A DNA stretch of 64,000 nucleotides from Enoplosus armatus (GCF_043641665.1 NC_092190.1:9816048-9880047); one strand, 5' to 3'. Positions 1 through 19,200 are shown, counted from the first letter of the stretch. Translations and numbers: made by a program. Notes: a model not told the origin generated them from the letters alone.

Positions 1-2300
<2,300 letters not shown>

Positions 2301-2724
2301 CTGTCTCCCATGATCAGGCCCTGTTTCACTCTATGCTGTCACATCGGTGATGATGGCATCACTTTGTCCTCAGCGCCTGATGCCGAAGAATGAACTTTGT
2401 GATGAACAAACAGAAAACTAACATGTGTTCAATTCATGCTTACAGAGAAACACATAAAAATTATAGTTGACACAGGATAATGCAGATATTCTGAATAAGG
2501 TTTTATCTGAGCAGTTTAGGCGTCCTCATCAGACAAGTAAAGAGAAGTACAACTATTTATAGATGAATCTTTATCTCATATCCTTAATTTGGTTTTCATT
2601 TTTCAAAACAGGTTAGACAGGCCTGGGCAAAGTCCAGAGCTAACCCTTTTGTCAAGTTGAATCTTAATACACCAGATAAGTGACTTGAGTCTGACTCCCA
2701 AGTCCAAACCTCTGACAAATTATA

Positions 2725-3058
2725 ACGTTATACATTAATCTGGCAATTATTTACAGCATTAATCAATAATATGGTCTACAAGATGTCAGAAAATAGTGAA
2801 GAATGTCCATCACAATTTATCAAAGCCCAAGTTGAAATATTCAAACTGAATGTGTTGTCTGACCAACAGTCAAAACCCAATATTTGATTTTAAAAAATAA
2901 GAAAATACTATAACCAGCAAATATTCATATTTGGCAACCTATAACCAGTGAATTTTGTACATTTTCGCTTAGAAAATAACTTATTCTACCAAAATTGTCG
3001 CCCACTCATTTTCCTACTTCATTTCTACGACTAATCGACTATTCATTGCAGCTCAAAT
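2725..3058. repeat. Degenerate teleost interspersed repeat (GATTAATCGA family)
   Basis: Contains the recurring words ATGTCAGAAAATAGTGAA, CAAAGCCCAAG and CGACTAATCGACTA...TTGCAGCTC that recur at many places in the window (near 27.6, 28.1, 30.1, 33.6, 41.4, 52.9, 53.2, 55.3 and 57.8 kb). Superfamily not assigned. Confidence 0.55.
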
Positions 3059-3332
3059 CCTATTTATCCACTAACGCTATTCCATACTGTGGTTACTGTG
3101 CCGGCTGTTAAGCTGAGAAATGTCAATAAATTGAAACAAACAGATTTAACAGCCATACAGACGGTCACACCGCCCCGCATTCAAGTTACTTTTAAAAAAT
3201 GGTAAACATGGTTCACATTTTAAGACTTAATCTTCCATCTTGTTAACGTTGCATCAATGACGGTCAGACGTTTTTCGAACAGTCAGCTGCTTGTATCCTA
3301 TGCAAGGACGCCAACAACAAAGACGGAGGGAC

Positions 3333-3354
3333 AATAATATAATATAATATAATA

Positions 3355-3383
<29 letters not shown>
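3333..3383. repeat. Compound microsatellite (AATAT)n (CT)n (TA)n
   Basis: Direct reading: AATAT units, then a CT run, then a TA run, in nxpe3 intron 1. Confidence 0.9.
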
Positions 3384-3385
<2 letters not shown>

Positions 3386-3500
3386 AACACATGGGTGGAA
3401 CATATTTCTAATATCATTCTTACAAACGTAGACCCGTTAGCTAACGTTACCACCGGTGACGGAGGGGTTTTAGCCATATAGCTAATGCTCCCCTACTTAC

Positions 3501-3660
3501 ACATGACGACGACGACGGATAGCAGGTTAAAAGCGTGATGTCGGACCGTCAGAAGCCGGAGGAGGGTGATGAGTCTGATGGCTGACCGGGAGAGAGGAGA
3601 CAGCAGCGGTCTGGGAGACACGTCAGACTGTGTAGTAGACCTGCTTACTGAGAGTATACA
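3501..3660 (-). promoter_or_regulatory. nxpe3: nxpe3 5' noncoding exon and promoter region
   Basis: Read on the minus strand, a GC-richer CpG-containing block ends in a consensus donor (GTAAGT, positions 3500-3495). This fits a noncoding first exon spliced to the ATG exon near 2.3-2.4 kb. The TSS is not visible; the upper limit is approximate. A GTTAGCTAACGTTA word lies at 3436-3449, just inside intron 1. Confidence 0.5.
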
Positions 3661-4613
3661 TCACGGTGGGAGGGAAACAGGACAGGGGTGAGGGGTGGGT
3701 TTATGGGTGGATGTCTTGCTGCGTCCTCTGGTGGTCAGTAATTCAAGATTTCAGCGCATAAAATGGGAATTAATGCCTTGAAGCTACTCACAATGATGTA
3801 TGGAAGCTGATTCTCGACAAGAAAATACATACAGAATTAGAATAATTTAAATAGTCAACTTCCAACACTGCCTGGCAACAACTCAAATGTTCCACCCATG
3901 GACATTTGTTGTTATTTGCAGCCATGGTTCTTACAATATTTCAACATAATATGAAAACAAATAACAATAATTGGAAAACAATAATTGCAGATTTATTTAA
4001 ATATTTTAAGACGCTAGAGATGCTACAACATTTTCAGGTGACATGATCTAAAGTTGATAAAAACAGTTCAGCTATTAACACTATGTGATAATAGATAGTA
4101 TGCTTGTTGTTTGTATAGTATATATTTGTGGTCACAAGTGCACTATGTTTTACACACTAACTCCTAATCTGATTAATTGTTTATCACATGTATTCAATGC
4201 TGTGGATATTGATAGATATAGAAGAGAAAAGTTATTACCATGCCTGGTCTTTTAATCAGTAGAGGCTGAAACCTACTCACTGTATTTCATCATAATACCT
4301 TCTGAAGCTACATCACAATCATTGTCTTTGCAAAGAGAAAATGTCCATTAAATAACAGAACAGTTGCACGTAGTGGAAGTATAAAAAAAACTTGAGTTAC
4401 ATTCACAGTAAGGTATTGTTTTCAGGCCTGCCCTGGGTTCCGTCTCGATAAACAAAGGAAGCTAAGTGCACTGAGATCTGGGTCAGTAATCAAGATGAGT
4501 GCAGTTGACAGACTTGCCCAAAGTCTCAAGGGGGAGCAATGCATCTCATTCCTATAATCAGTGCCAATTTACACACACTCAGTAGTTCTGTACAGGTGTC
4601 TATTAGGTGACTC
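3661..4613. other. nxpe3 upstream region and cep97 3' UTR
   Basis: About 950 bases between the nxpe3 promoter block and the cep97 stop codon. A minus-strand AATAAA (TTTATT at 3992-3997) lies about 620 nt past the cep97 stop and is the likely cep97 poly(A) signal. That leaves only about 330 bp between cep97 cleavage and nxpe3 initiation. No other gene is visible. Confidence 0.5.
3992..3997 (-). terminator. cep97: Probable cep97 polyadenylation signal AATAAA
   Basis: TTTATT on the plus strand is AATAAA on the minus strand, about 620 nt downstream of the cep97 stop. Chosen by position and consensus only. Confidence 0.4.
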
Positions 4614-7600
4614 TCAGACAGAGCCAGGAGTGGTTTCCTCCGTTCTTTGCACTTCTGGTTGGTTGTCTGCTGCTTTTAGTGGGGGGGAGTTGGACTGTGC
4701 TGTTTTGCTGGGTGATACTGGTGAGGAGGGCTGTGGTGTTTCTGTTCTATCACTGATCACCTCCTCAGCCTCCTCCTCTCGCTGCTGTACAGAGGAGAGG
4801 TACTGCTCCAGAAGGCTGCAGTCTGCGCTGTCCACACCATCGCTACCACCAGCAAAGCCGCTACGAACCGGGCTCAGCGCTCGCACCGTCTTCAGAGAGT
4901 CGGCTGTCCCACTGCTCAGGAAGCTGTCCTCCTGCGCTGCCTGATGATCACTTGTTGACTGGAAGCCAGAGTCTGGGAAGGAGACATCGGTGCTGGGTGG
5001 GTTCGTCGTGCTGGATGCAACCAGAGGGGCGGCCTCACACAGTCCAGGAGCTGAGATCTGAGCCGGGGTGACAGGCTGACTAATGCAGGCCAGCTGCTGC
5101 TCCACAGACTGCTTCCACTGCTGCATCGACTGGAGCTACAAGAACACATGAAAAGTGTTCAATCAATGAATCAAGTTGCAAAGCCAATAACAGACAACTT
5201 TAAGGTGTCTCATCTTCAGAAAGCCATTTTTAGGGTCCCAAGAAGATGAATCCTAATGACTTTGATGATCCTCTGACGTTTCCTCTGGTGCCACCATGAG
5301 GTTTACATTTGTGACTTTGAGCGAAATGTCTCAGCTATTGGATGGATTGCCATGAAATTTGGTACACACATTTGTGTCCCCCACAGGATGAATTGAATAA
5401 TAACCTCCTTTAACTTTTCCCCTAACCTCCAGGTCAATTTTTAATGTGTCTAATATTTTGGTTTATGACCAAATACCAAAACTAACAACATTCCCATTAG
5501 CCTCAGCTGTATTTTGAGTTTAGTGCTAATTAGAAAATGTTAGCATGCTAAACAAAGATGGTCAACTTGGTAAAAAGTATACCTGCTAAACATCACCATG
5601 TTACCATTGTCATTGTGAATATAATGCTATGTTTGCATTAGCATTTAGTGAGCACAGCCTCACAGAGATGCTAGCGTGGCTGTAGATTCATCTTGTTTGG
5701 AAAAAGGAGTCTACAGGAGACTGACATTACACCTCACAAATAATGACTGAGTCGTGTGTGGTAATTATAAATGACAACTTCGATCACTAACCTGTTTCCA
5801 CAGAAACTGTACAGCTTCCTCCTGAACCAGCCTTTGTAACCTCTCTTCTTCATACTGCTGCTGCACCCTGCAAACACGTCACATTTATACCTATTAGTAT
5901 TTTGAATCTTTGTACATACTGTCAAATATAGATTTATATATCCATAAACATATGTAATATCTGTTTAAGTGCAACCATTATCACATCATAAATAAAATAG
6001 AAAACAAACAATGCTGATGGTCAGTCAGTTACCTGTTGAATCTTTCAGACAGGAAGAGGATGTGTTCTTGCATCCTGCGCAGGCGGATTTCACTGCGCAC
6101 CTCTCTGGCCATGGGGTGACAACACCGAGTGTGCTGTCCCCTCCACCATGACTGTATTTTAACCGCAGCCCTGTCTGCTTCCATCAAACTTGATTTACTA
6201 GCACACATACCAACTTCTTCCAGCTTGGGGGCTTCTTTCATCTCTGCTTTACCAAAGTCAGAAGATTTCATTTCCAGATCGTTTTGTGGTATGCTAACTC
6301 TGACCCCCAGTGATCCAGCTGTTGTGGCTGCGCCAGAAATAACCTCCTCCTCAAGACCCCTCTCTTGCTTATCCATTAGGGGAGAATGACGTGTCTTGTT
6401 TGTGTTGTGCTTTTTTGGCTGTGCTGGTCGCTTTGGAGCCAAAGAATCTGGTTCAAATGTCTCTGTCTCGTCCTCGCTGTCAGAGTGGGTCGTTTGTGGC
6501 TCCAGATCAGATGTGAGGGGGAGAAAGGTGGACTCTGAGGAAAGCATGCTGCCATTGAGTTTGTCCTCATCTGTCTGCACATCCTCCAAATAGATGCGCT
6601 CCTCTTCGAGCCTTGGGCTGCGAACTACCGGCAATGATGGGTGGGAAGAATCACAGCTCATCCAGGTGTTAAACTGCACGACTGGCTCTGTACAAAAGTA
6701 GACACACCAAACAGTTAAAATTATGAAAAAGAAAGCTACACAACTACTACTTGTAAAGAAAAACAATAAAAACGAACACATGACCTCCACCAGAACTGCC
6801 TCATACAGTGACAAACCAGCCCTCTTACCCGTCTCCCAGACTGATGGAGCAGCAGCTGGTGCAGGTGCACTGATTTTCTTCAGCTCTCTGGCTCCCCCCT
6901 GTGGCACTGCATGTGAAGGACTGTGCCTCTCCACATCTAGTTGAGTTGGACGAGGAGGGCTGGGACAGCCTCCTCGGGTCTCCTCTAACAGCTGCCTTTG
7001 GTGAAACCTGAGAGACAAAAATGTCAGTTCAAACATGAGGTCATTCAAGTAAATATTTTCCATTGAGACGGATATCATGGCTAAGAAGTCAGAAGTATTG
7101 GATGATAGTCTTTGGCATCAGGTTTTTTGAGCATCATGTTCAGATTTATACCTCTGCTTACTGAGGATCTTCTCCAGTTTGGCATCTTCTGCCGTCTCCA
7201 GGGCTGGTGATGACGTCAGAGGGCAAACAGTGGCCAGGTATTGAACCAGCTGAACATGCTGACCTGGTCGATATGAACGTCCTTTTCCCTGACTGTAGAG
7301 CCACTCTGCTTTGAGACTGTAATTGTGACAATTATACACAATAAATAAGAGATTCAAACACTGGATAATATTATAATAAAAATCTTGCATTAATCTTAAC
7401 TAGCAAGTTGTAACTGCATAGAAATGCACGCACCCTTCTTTCTGTGACACTACATAGCCATCAAGGACCTTTAGGCTCAGGCACCAACTCATGATATATG
7501 GCCGATAATCAAAACCTGGCAATGAGGGGGTCGCCATAACACAAGGGTTGCTCATAATAGACAGCTGCTCCAGGTCATGGAGAGGTGCAAGGTATGACAT

Positions 7601-9786
7601 CTATGGAATAATCAGAAGAAAGTCAGTCAATAATAATTAGCCTCCATATCATTTAAATGGTGATCAGTGCTGTTGTATAAAGTAAAGGAAAAGATAATTA
7701 CTTCATTAAGATCTCTTATCTCATTTTCTGCCAGGGAGAGAATGGATACATGGGCAGGTAGGTGAGCGGGAACAGTACGGAGTGTTGTAATGCTGTTTCC
7801 ATGGAGTAAAAGTGTCTGCAAAATTGACAGAAAATTAATTAAATATAAATAAACGAAAACTGACACTATAACTACATGTTATAGTTTTTTTTTTGTTTAG
7901 GCTTACTTTTTACCTCAGAGGCTCCAGCACTCACCTTTAATGCCACCAGCTTAGTCAGATCACCAACGGTAGATATGTTATTGTCAGACAGATCCAGGTG
8001 TTGAAGGGAAACACAGTTGTTGAGTTGCTCAATGACCTGTGTAAATCAGAATCAGAATCAGAAATACTTTATTGATCCCCGAGGGGGAAATTACACAAAA
8101 TAGTGCACAGATGCTTAAACATGCAACTTACTAACACATGAGCTAAAACTAATTGTTTCATCTATGCAATGACATATTTGTAAATAAATGACGTATGCTG
8201 TATCAGTAAAATATGTGAGAATCTCTCTTCTCCTCACCTTAATATTGTTCCCAGACAGGTTTAGCCATTCAAGGTGGGGCAGGTCCCTTAGCCCCTCGAT
8301 GTATCCAATACTGTTATTGGGAAGATTGAGGACTCTCAACTCTGTTAGCCGAGACACGCCCATCATTCTCACAAGACGGTTACTGGCTACAGAGAGCTAA
8401 AGAGGAAAAGACGATTAATCAAAAGGCATTAAATCAAGAAAATGTGCAGTGTTTAAGCACTAGTGAATATGATATAAGCCTGTAAATAAAGAGAGTGAAC
8501 ACTGAGCAAAAGTTTTAAAAGGTTTAACTACCTGCTGAAGGCCTGGGCTTCTTTCCAGATGGTCCAGTTTCATTATGTGGTTACGGTCCAGGATGAGAGT
8601 GTGAGTGTCCTCAGAGCAGGTGAAACTAGGATCCAGCTTTTGCATACCTCGGGCTGACAGATCCACCACAGGTCCTTGTAGGAGTAAATAAGGTGGAGAT
8701 TAAACATGATAGTTGTTGTGGAAAACCACAACAACTATCATTGTGCTCATCACCATGGCTACATAACTGACGTACTAGCAGCTAAACATAAATACAGTAT
8801 CCACCTACAGTAAAGCTGGGGGCAGACACTCCACTAATTTTACACAAAAAGGTCAGTTTACTGTGATCAGGCTTTTCTCGAGTTTACTGACTGCTTCAAA
8901 TATTTGACAGAAAACATGTATTATAAACTGGGGGCACAGAGTTAGAAAAATTAGGGCATTTACCAGACTAATGGATGATGCTACTGAGTTGCATTATGGA
9001 AATTATGGGATATAGTGTTTTTGAAGCTGGACTCATACACGGACTAAAGGTTAAGATATCTTGGCCTCACTAATTCAGTTTTCTGTCTGCAAGTCCTCCA
9101 ACTTTATTAAAGTACAGTAATAATACATCGCTTGAGTAAAAGAGTAATAAAGAAGACAAGAAGATGAGAAAGCAATCATTTTTGTTCTGTAGATATTGCC
9201 ACCTCTGGGTAATCACGTCTCAATATCTGCCAGGTATGCTAGTCATTTTCACTAGCTTTGTGCATTGGTTTTACATAGGCTAATGGAGGAAATGTTCACA
9301 GGTAATGGCTACTGCGACATCATGACATCCGAGAAAGGCATGAAAGCTGACTATCAAATGAAGACTCACAAGGCCAGAGAGGAATCAATATAACCTAGTT
9401 TACTGCCAAATATAACGTTATAGCGTTACTTCGCCACAATTAGCCTCATACAATATTCCTAGACAACTTGTAGAACATTAACACAAAAGAAAATGAGTTG
9501 GTTTGATACAAGTTTTGTTAAACTTTGCTACAAGACAATGTGGAAGTCTGAGGCCAGAGGACTGACACGGGATGTTTTGATCTGCACCCTCTGACACACT
9601 TCACGTTAGGAACGTTAGCTAACGGCGATACTCTGGGGTGATGCACGCTAGCTAACGTTGGCGAGCTAATAATAAACATGCTTGCACCGGCTGCCGTTAA
9701 ACAAAAATGAACCATCGCTGTCTGTCCAAACAACCACCAAGTCACTTACCAGCATTTGTATCAAATTGTAAATCTGACACACCCAT
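4614..9786 (-). CDS. cep97: Centrosomal protein of 97 kDa (leucine-rich repeat and IQ domain)
   Basis: Eleven coding exons, minus strand: 9786-9750, 8674-8532, 8396-8238, 8036-7935, 7815-7702, 7600-7434, 7316-7152, 7007-6829, 6687-6033, 5867-5792, 5135-4614. All phases agree, giving 772 codons plus TGA (human about 865). Exons 2-5 encode tandem LRRs (for example [42 protein letters not shown]); exons 6-7 encode the cap region ([34 protein letters not shown]). A consensus IQ motif ([12 protein letters not shown]) sits near residue 530, followed by a helical stretch rich in Arg, Glu and Gln and a Ser/Pro-rich tail. In the known family the protein partners with CP110 to cap the mother centriole and block premature ciliogenesis; the IQ motif binds calmodulin. 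Exon 1 is only 37 nt, starting at ATG 9786. The first exon ends GCT G and exon 2 supplies GA, fixing the start. It is head-to-head with rpl24. The tail is shorter than the human one but shows no break. Confidence 0.93.
5205..5715. repeat. Teleost interspersed repeat in cep97 intron 10
   Basis: Includes TGGATGGATTGCCATGAAAT, GTGCCACCATGAGG and TTAGCATGCTAA..., ending in CAGCCTCACAGAGATGCTAG. The 3' half is clearly related to 33235-33445 in dcaf6 intron 7 (shared GTTAGCATGCTAA, CACAGCCTCACAGAG(A/C)TGCTAG). Family name not assigned. Confidence 0.6.
8043..8097. repeat. Non-LTR retrotransposon 3' tail
   Basis: Three AATCAG hexamers, then AAATACTTTATTGATCCCC and GAGGGGGAAATTA. This is the familiar truncated retroelement tail of fish genomes, here in the intron between cep97 exons 3 and 4. 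Exact clade not determined. Confidence 0.6.
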
Positions 9787-10416
9787 CCTGTCGCCTCAGA
9801 CAACACCTAACGTTAGCTAACAACTCTACAGTAGTGTGAAAGACAAGAAGCATCTGTGGCTTGTCAAACGGCTAAACCAAGGGGGTTTTGGGAAATATAG
9901 TTCAAACAGGCCGTCCAGCTAATCACGAAGTGGTGTCTTTGTGGCTCGAAAGGACTACAATTCTCGTCATTTCCTATCGCCAGCCCGATTGTAGCTAGTT
10001 AATAAAGAAAGAAAAAAAGGTAGCCAATAACGTTAACGTCAAAAACGGCATAGAAGCGACGTTAGCTATTTTTTCTTCTTACTTTTTCATTTGCTTGATT
10101 CACCTCTTTATCATGGTATTATTAAGCCACAAAGTATTGCTTGGTCGCTTGACTTGGTCGCTTGCTAGGCAACTGTTAGATTGTGACGTCATCCTTGTGA
10201 TGATCATGATTGGCCAAAGTATGAATTTGATTAAAATATTTTTGCAAAAGTAAAGGTAATTTATATGTGTATATTACATGTAAAACATTAACAATAACTG
10301 CAACTGACTGAAAATGTTCACTGTTTATTAGTTCATAAATATCAATTTGTAGTCTCTCTGTTCAGTTTCCGCATCCGTCATCTTTCTTTCCGGTTTTGTG
10401 CCCTCTCGTAGCCATC
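9787..10416. promoter_or_regulatory. Bidirectional cep97/rpl24 promoter
   Basis: A 630-bp gap separates divergent start codons. On the plus strand ACTACAATTCTCG at 9954-9966 resembles the ZNF143/THAP11 motif (ACTACAATTCCC). The complement of 9886-9903 reads GAACTATATTTCCCA, a second weaker match in the opposite orientation. Several AACGTTAGCTAAC-type words lie here (9807-9822, 10031-10040, 10059-10066). The rpl24 side has a pyrimidine-rich block at 10378-10392 (TCATCTTTCTTTCC), as expected of a TOP initiator. No TATA box is obvious near either start. Confidence 0.6.
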
Positions 10417-13928
<3,512 letters not shown>

Positions 13929-13953
13929 ACCTGACTCACTGTTTATGGTTGTG

Positions 13954-13959
13954 AATAAA
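13954..13959 (+). terminator. rpl24: rpl24 polyadenylation signal AATAAA
   Basis: AATAAA 26 nt after the stop codon, giving the very short 3' UTR typical of ribosomal protein genes. Confidence 0.9.
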
Positions 13960-16266
13960 ATTTTCTGGTTAACAGTCATTTGTGATTTTTGTACTTTGAA
14001 AACAAGACAATGTTGCAGCAACATATTTAACACGTTGATAAAGTCATCTAATCTTTCAATGGTGTCAACCTGCATTTAGTTAAAGTGGCTTTTCACTACA
14101 AAGAATGATCGTTTTTATTGAGCTCGCTATATTTGGAAACATGGCTGCAGAAAAGTTCACCAACAGGATAATCAGGTTAATATAATTGTGTGACTTAAAT
14201 TGGCTGACCAAAGGTTTATCAGATGTTCTGTCACAAGTTGGAGGCTATAAACTGAACAAATTGAACCTAATATTGATGCCTTTTTGGTATCTTCGGTATG
14301 AAGCACTCCTCAGAACAAGTGTTATCTCTTGTTCAGCTGGTGGATGTTGGAAAGTGAGACGTGTTGTTCTGTAGTGCAGAGGTAGATGAAGTTTCAGGTT
14401 GTCCCACATCTCCTGACCAAAGTGAGATTTACTGTGTTTATACAAGAAACAGTGGCTCACATCTATTATGTAGCCAGAGGCTCATAAAGCTGCTCAGAGA
14501 CTCCTGCTTTAACGGTTGTATACTTCACAATGTGTTAAACTCACACCTGAACAGTGATGGAAAGTAGGTACTTGTACTCTGCTACATCTCAATAAGACAC
14601 ATTTTGTACTTTACAGCTTTAGCTACTTTTCAGATTACAATTTTCATACACTTGTCTGACCAACAGTCTTAAACCCAAATTTTTTCAGTTAACAATCAGA
14701 TAAAGACAGACAGCAGAAAATCTTGACTGAAGAACTGGAACAAGGTGATTTTTGCCTGAAATATGACAGATGAATAGTTTATCAAAGTAGCTGAGTGATA
14801 AAGTTTCTGTCAATTGATCGAAGTGGCACTCCAGTGATTTAGTATCACTCTGATACAGTTGGAGACCTTGACAGATTTAAAAATATCCTAATTTTTAGCT
14901 CCAAACATGCTGATATTTCCATATTGCAACTCCATTTTTGTTTGTTTTTGTTCTGGTGACCCTCCATGCCTTTCAACACATCCTTTGTATTAAACATTCA
15001 ACATCTCAAGACATCATTATTTTCATAGACTGAGAAGCACTAACAATGACAAGTAAATTGATCTTGTATAAAAGTGGTTGAGTGCCCCTTTAATCCTCAG
15101 CTTCAGTCACTGTATTCTGAGATGTCCATACTTCAAAATCAGCTGTCAGTAGGTGTTAAACAGGATTTATTAGCATTACACAGCCACAGAGCCATAATGA
15201 TCAACCTTCAAAATGCCATTTGTTCAAACAGTCAGCAGATCAAGAAATATTTAAAAGTGATGACACCGATTATTGCTAAAATAGTCCGGGGATTATAACA
15301 TATAACTATAGTGGGAACATGTCAAAGAAGGTACTGCTGCTACTTACACAGATCAAATATAAAACATCTTTCTCAGAACAAAGAGGCATTCAGCAGCGAC
15401 ACTTTGATAATAAAGAGCCGTTAGCACATCAGTACCAGTGTTCACCAGTTGACTCTGTAGTAACAATCAATAAAAAGCTGCAGAGGTTAAATATTCTGCA
15501 TTTGTGTAAGGACTCGTGATGAAGAATCTGAAACAGCGTCTTTCTATACAGTTTTGACTACAAGATAATTCAATCAAGTGATTAATAAGTTATGATTATT
15601 TTTTCCTCACACACATTAAAATACTTAAAGCCATTACGATGGAAGGAATCATTACATGGTGCTCAATAATGATTTAATAATCACTGAGGTACAGATGCCG
15701 TGACTGCAATCAAATTATAAATAAGTATATGAATTAATCAAAGAGTTAAATGTGATGACATCTTTCTTAATTTCATTTGGAGACACTCCTTAAACCACGT
15801 TCAACACAAATCCAAGAGTTACATTTTTTTGGGAAATGATTGCGCTATGAGGTACGGATCGCTACGCCTGAAAAGGCAAAAACTTCTCAACTAGTGCACG
15901 AGATATTCAGCATGAACTTAAATTAAAAAATGTACAATCATACAACTTGTTGAACAAGCAGTACTTGTGCGTTGATGACCACCATTCTTGATTGTGTGTT
16001 GACTACAGTTAAAAAAAAGTTCTCTCTCTTTTTTCTTTTACTTTTTTTTTTTTTTTACACCCTGAGGAAATTTGAAACTTAAGGAAAAGTGCACAATTCC
16101 AACAGGGACAACAGGCTTATTGTGGTAGAATAATGGTTATGGCAAGGATGTTATGGAGACAATGTGGGACGATACAGAGATGATGAGAAGGGGCAGCTTC
16201 GTGCCCGGTGTGAAGTCTCCCTTTCTGTCCACTGAAGCGAGTGGAGCGTTGGCAACAGAAAAGCAC
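13960..16266. other. Convergent rpl24/mpc2 intergenic region and mpc2 3' UTR
   Basis: 2.3 kb between two 3' ends. 14551-14640 reads AGTGATGGAAAGTAGGTACTTGTACTC..., a fragment of the same repeat type as 58067-58622. A minus-strand AATAAA (TTTATT at 15166-15171) could end the mpc2 transcript. A T-rich stretch occupies 16021-16058. No coding signal recognised. Confidence 0.5.
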
Positions 16267-19200
16267 TCAGGACTCTGCAGCTTCTTTAGCCTTCGCCTTC
16301 AAATCCTGCTTGTGCCTATCGGGACGAAAAGAAAAGGACATATTATCAAGATTAAAATGTTCAGATTCAACAGAATCCAGGTGAGAGGAAATCTGAGTTC
16401 ATAACAATGTTGATACACTCATTTGTGTTGCCTTCAGTTATTACGGAGCAGCTGTGAGCGCTACGGAGACATTTTGGCCCTGGGTTTCATCTCTCAGGCT
16501 AAATACAGGTTGCCCTACATTGCAACCCGTCTTAACTCGCAGTATTTTTCCACAGTGTCCAAGTTAAGACGGCAAGCGATTGGAAGTTTCTCAGAGCTCA
16601 CTGGGACACGCCTGATTAATATTAATAACATCCCGTCACGAAAACACAAATTCATCCAAAAAAGGATGGAGCATAAATGTCAAAATCACACAGTAGACCC
16701 TGGTGGATTTTGGGATACACTGAGCTCTGAACACTGTGCATCAAGTGTGGGTTAAGTGGCCTGTGAGGAAGACTGCAGGCGCTACTCTGCGTTGAATGAA
16801 ATACTGCCACCTCTCCTGAAATTGACAGTTTTATTTTCAGTTAATCTTCTGCTAAAACGGACGCTAGAACTGACAAAAAGTTCTTTATAGTAAAGAATAT
16901 TAAATAGAACATTTCCTATAATACAATATCAGGTTGTCATAAACTTGTAATTTTAGGTTGTTTTTTTTGGCTACCATTATTAAGGAAAGTAAGTCAACTA
17001 AATTAATCAGAATTTGTAATTTGCTAGACTGATATACACTCAGTTGCCAGTTTATCAGGTACACCTACATGATGCTAACGCAGTCAAATACAACAATCCT
17101 GCAATAAATCCTCCTTTCATGAAGATTATGGAGTTCAGCTTTTTGTTGAAACTGTTTTAGAGGTGAAGTTTATGGTTAGTTTGGGGGATGTAGTTTGTGG
17201 TGCTGTTGCTGGACTAAATAGAAACACCTTCTCAGTATAACACAATACAACTCAACAGCAGCACAAACTGCAGCGTAAATGCATATAAATTCAGGAAACA
17301 GCATTCACCTTTTTTCTTTTTTTTTTTTAGGAGTCAACTACCATACTGGCAAACTATTATACTATTATCAGGAAGTGAGGAAGTGAATGTGACGATACCC
17401 GAGAGCCCTGCTGTCAGTCTACACTTGAAACTCGACCAAGTCTGAACTAAAGAACAGCTGAGTCAACCGTCTACAGGATTTTTAATTTGGTCTGACAGGG
17501 ATGACGTTCACTCACTCACTTCCCCAAGTCTTCATAGTCATTCAGTGAGTTTTACTCTTTATGGCAAATGTTTCAACTCATTTCCCTGATGGAGGTCAGT
17601 CAAGTGTTGACATTGGAAGCAAAGCACACATGAAAACTACTGTATGTTATACATTTACTACAACTCTTACTGTATCTGCTGTGATACACTTAGTCAAACA
17701 TTAACTTTAAACTCAGCAATGAGGAATACTGCCACTGTGCACTTATTATAATTGATCATTAAAATGGTTCTAACGGAGATAATAAGGTCAGGCAATTCAA
17801 TCGTCAGTTATACTGTAAACACACAAACCTCCAGATCCTGTAGAGCTGGGAGGCTCCTGCGCTGCCGACAAAGAAGTTGACACAAAACAGGTTCCAGTTC
17901 TTGGGGATTATGACCAACGAGTATCTGGACCAGATCAGGCCTGGAGGAGAAGGACAGCGGTGAGTGTGAAGGTTATGCACACAAATGGCTCATGAGAACC
18001 CGAGTCTGCGTTTTGGCAAAAGAATAACAGATAAGATTTGTTTGAAGAAACATATTGCAAAAGTGGATACATCAGACAACCTTTAGCACAGATTGGTCAA
18101 ATTATCTCTGAGCAGAGATCAAAGACAAATCCACTGACACAACTCACAGCCAAAACTCTAGACTAAGATGTGTAACGTTTATATTATTTTAAGTACAGGT
18201 CAGATAACTCAAACATTTTTCATGTTGCAAACTCCATTTGGAGTTCATATTAAAATCCATTTAATCTCATCTCACCTGTGGCTGTCAGCACTGCAGACTG
18301 GGAGACACTGAGTTTTTCTGCTGGTCGAGTCATATCAGCCAAACCAGCTGCAACCAGACCCTGTAGAGGACAAGAGACCATGTTTTCTGTGCTCCATCAA
18401 AACTGGTGTGGATTCTTTTACTGTATGTTAACAGATCAATCTGAATTGATAAGACTGATAATTACACCATGGTGACCCTTTGTGTCCATGGCAATGGTTC
18501 CCAACCTCTGCGTTGGGACCCCCATAGGGGTTGCAAGACGATTAACAGCAAAGCAGAAAAACACATTTCTGCTACACAAAATTATGTTGATCTTTTCTTA
18601 CTTTTTGCTTGTGAATTACTGGATAATTAAATTTCTTAATGCCCCTTCAAAGTATTCAAATAACACAAAGTGCATCATTGATTGAACAGATATAAGCAAC
18701 GTGTAACGAGGGGGTTGCATGAAGATAAAGTTACAAACAGGTTTGGAACCACTGGTCGAAGGTGTACTTACATACTGTAAATTAAACACTGTGTAAAGGA
18801 TGCACTTACCCATTTAAACACCGGGGCCCAGAAGAAAACTGTTTTTGGACCTGGAATAAAAACAAAAAAGGGAAACATGAAATTTGGCAGTTACGTTCTG
18901 ACAATGGATTAAACATTATTTGGTTTAATTTCAGAGTTTTTTTAAAGGTTTTCTTTCTGAGGTAACTAATCTGCCTGCTGGGACTTTCTGACGGGTGTAA
19001 AGATGAAGCCTGATTCCATATGGTCTGTGTAACAGATACCTGGACAAATAAACTTCATTAGCTCTGTATGGTTTGCTTTACAACAAGAGGAAGAAAAATG
19101 TGAGGAAATATAAAATGCTGCTGGTTTGGAATCGACTGTCCTCATATAAGAATATTTTTCCAATATTGATGCAAATTCGGGCAAAAAAAAAAGAATCACC

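Larger units (their letters stand above)
2301..3500 (-). other. nxpe3 5' UTR and intron 1 region, no other gene seen
   Basis: AT-rich sequence between the nxpe3 ATG exon and its probable noncoding first exon. It contains a degenerate interspersed repeat (2725-3058) and a compound microsatellite (3333-3383). No conserved open frame is visible. Confidence 0.6.
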
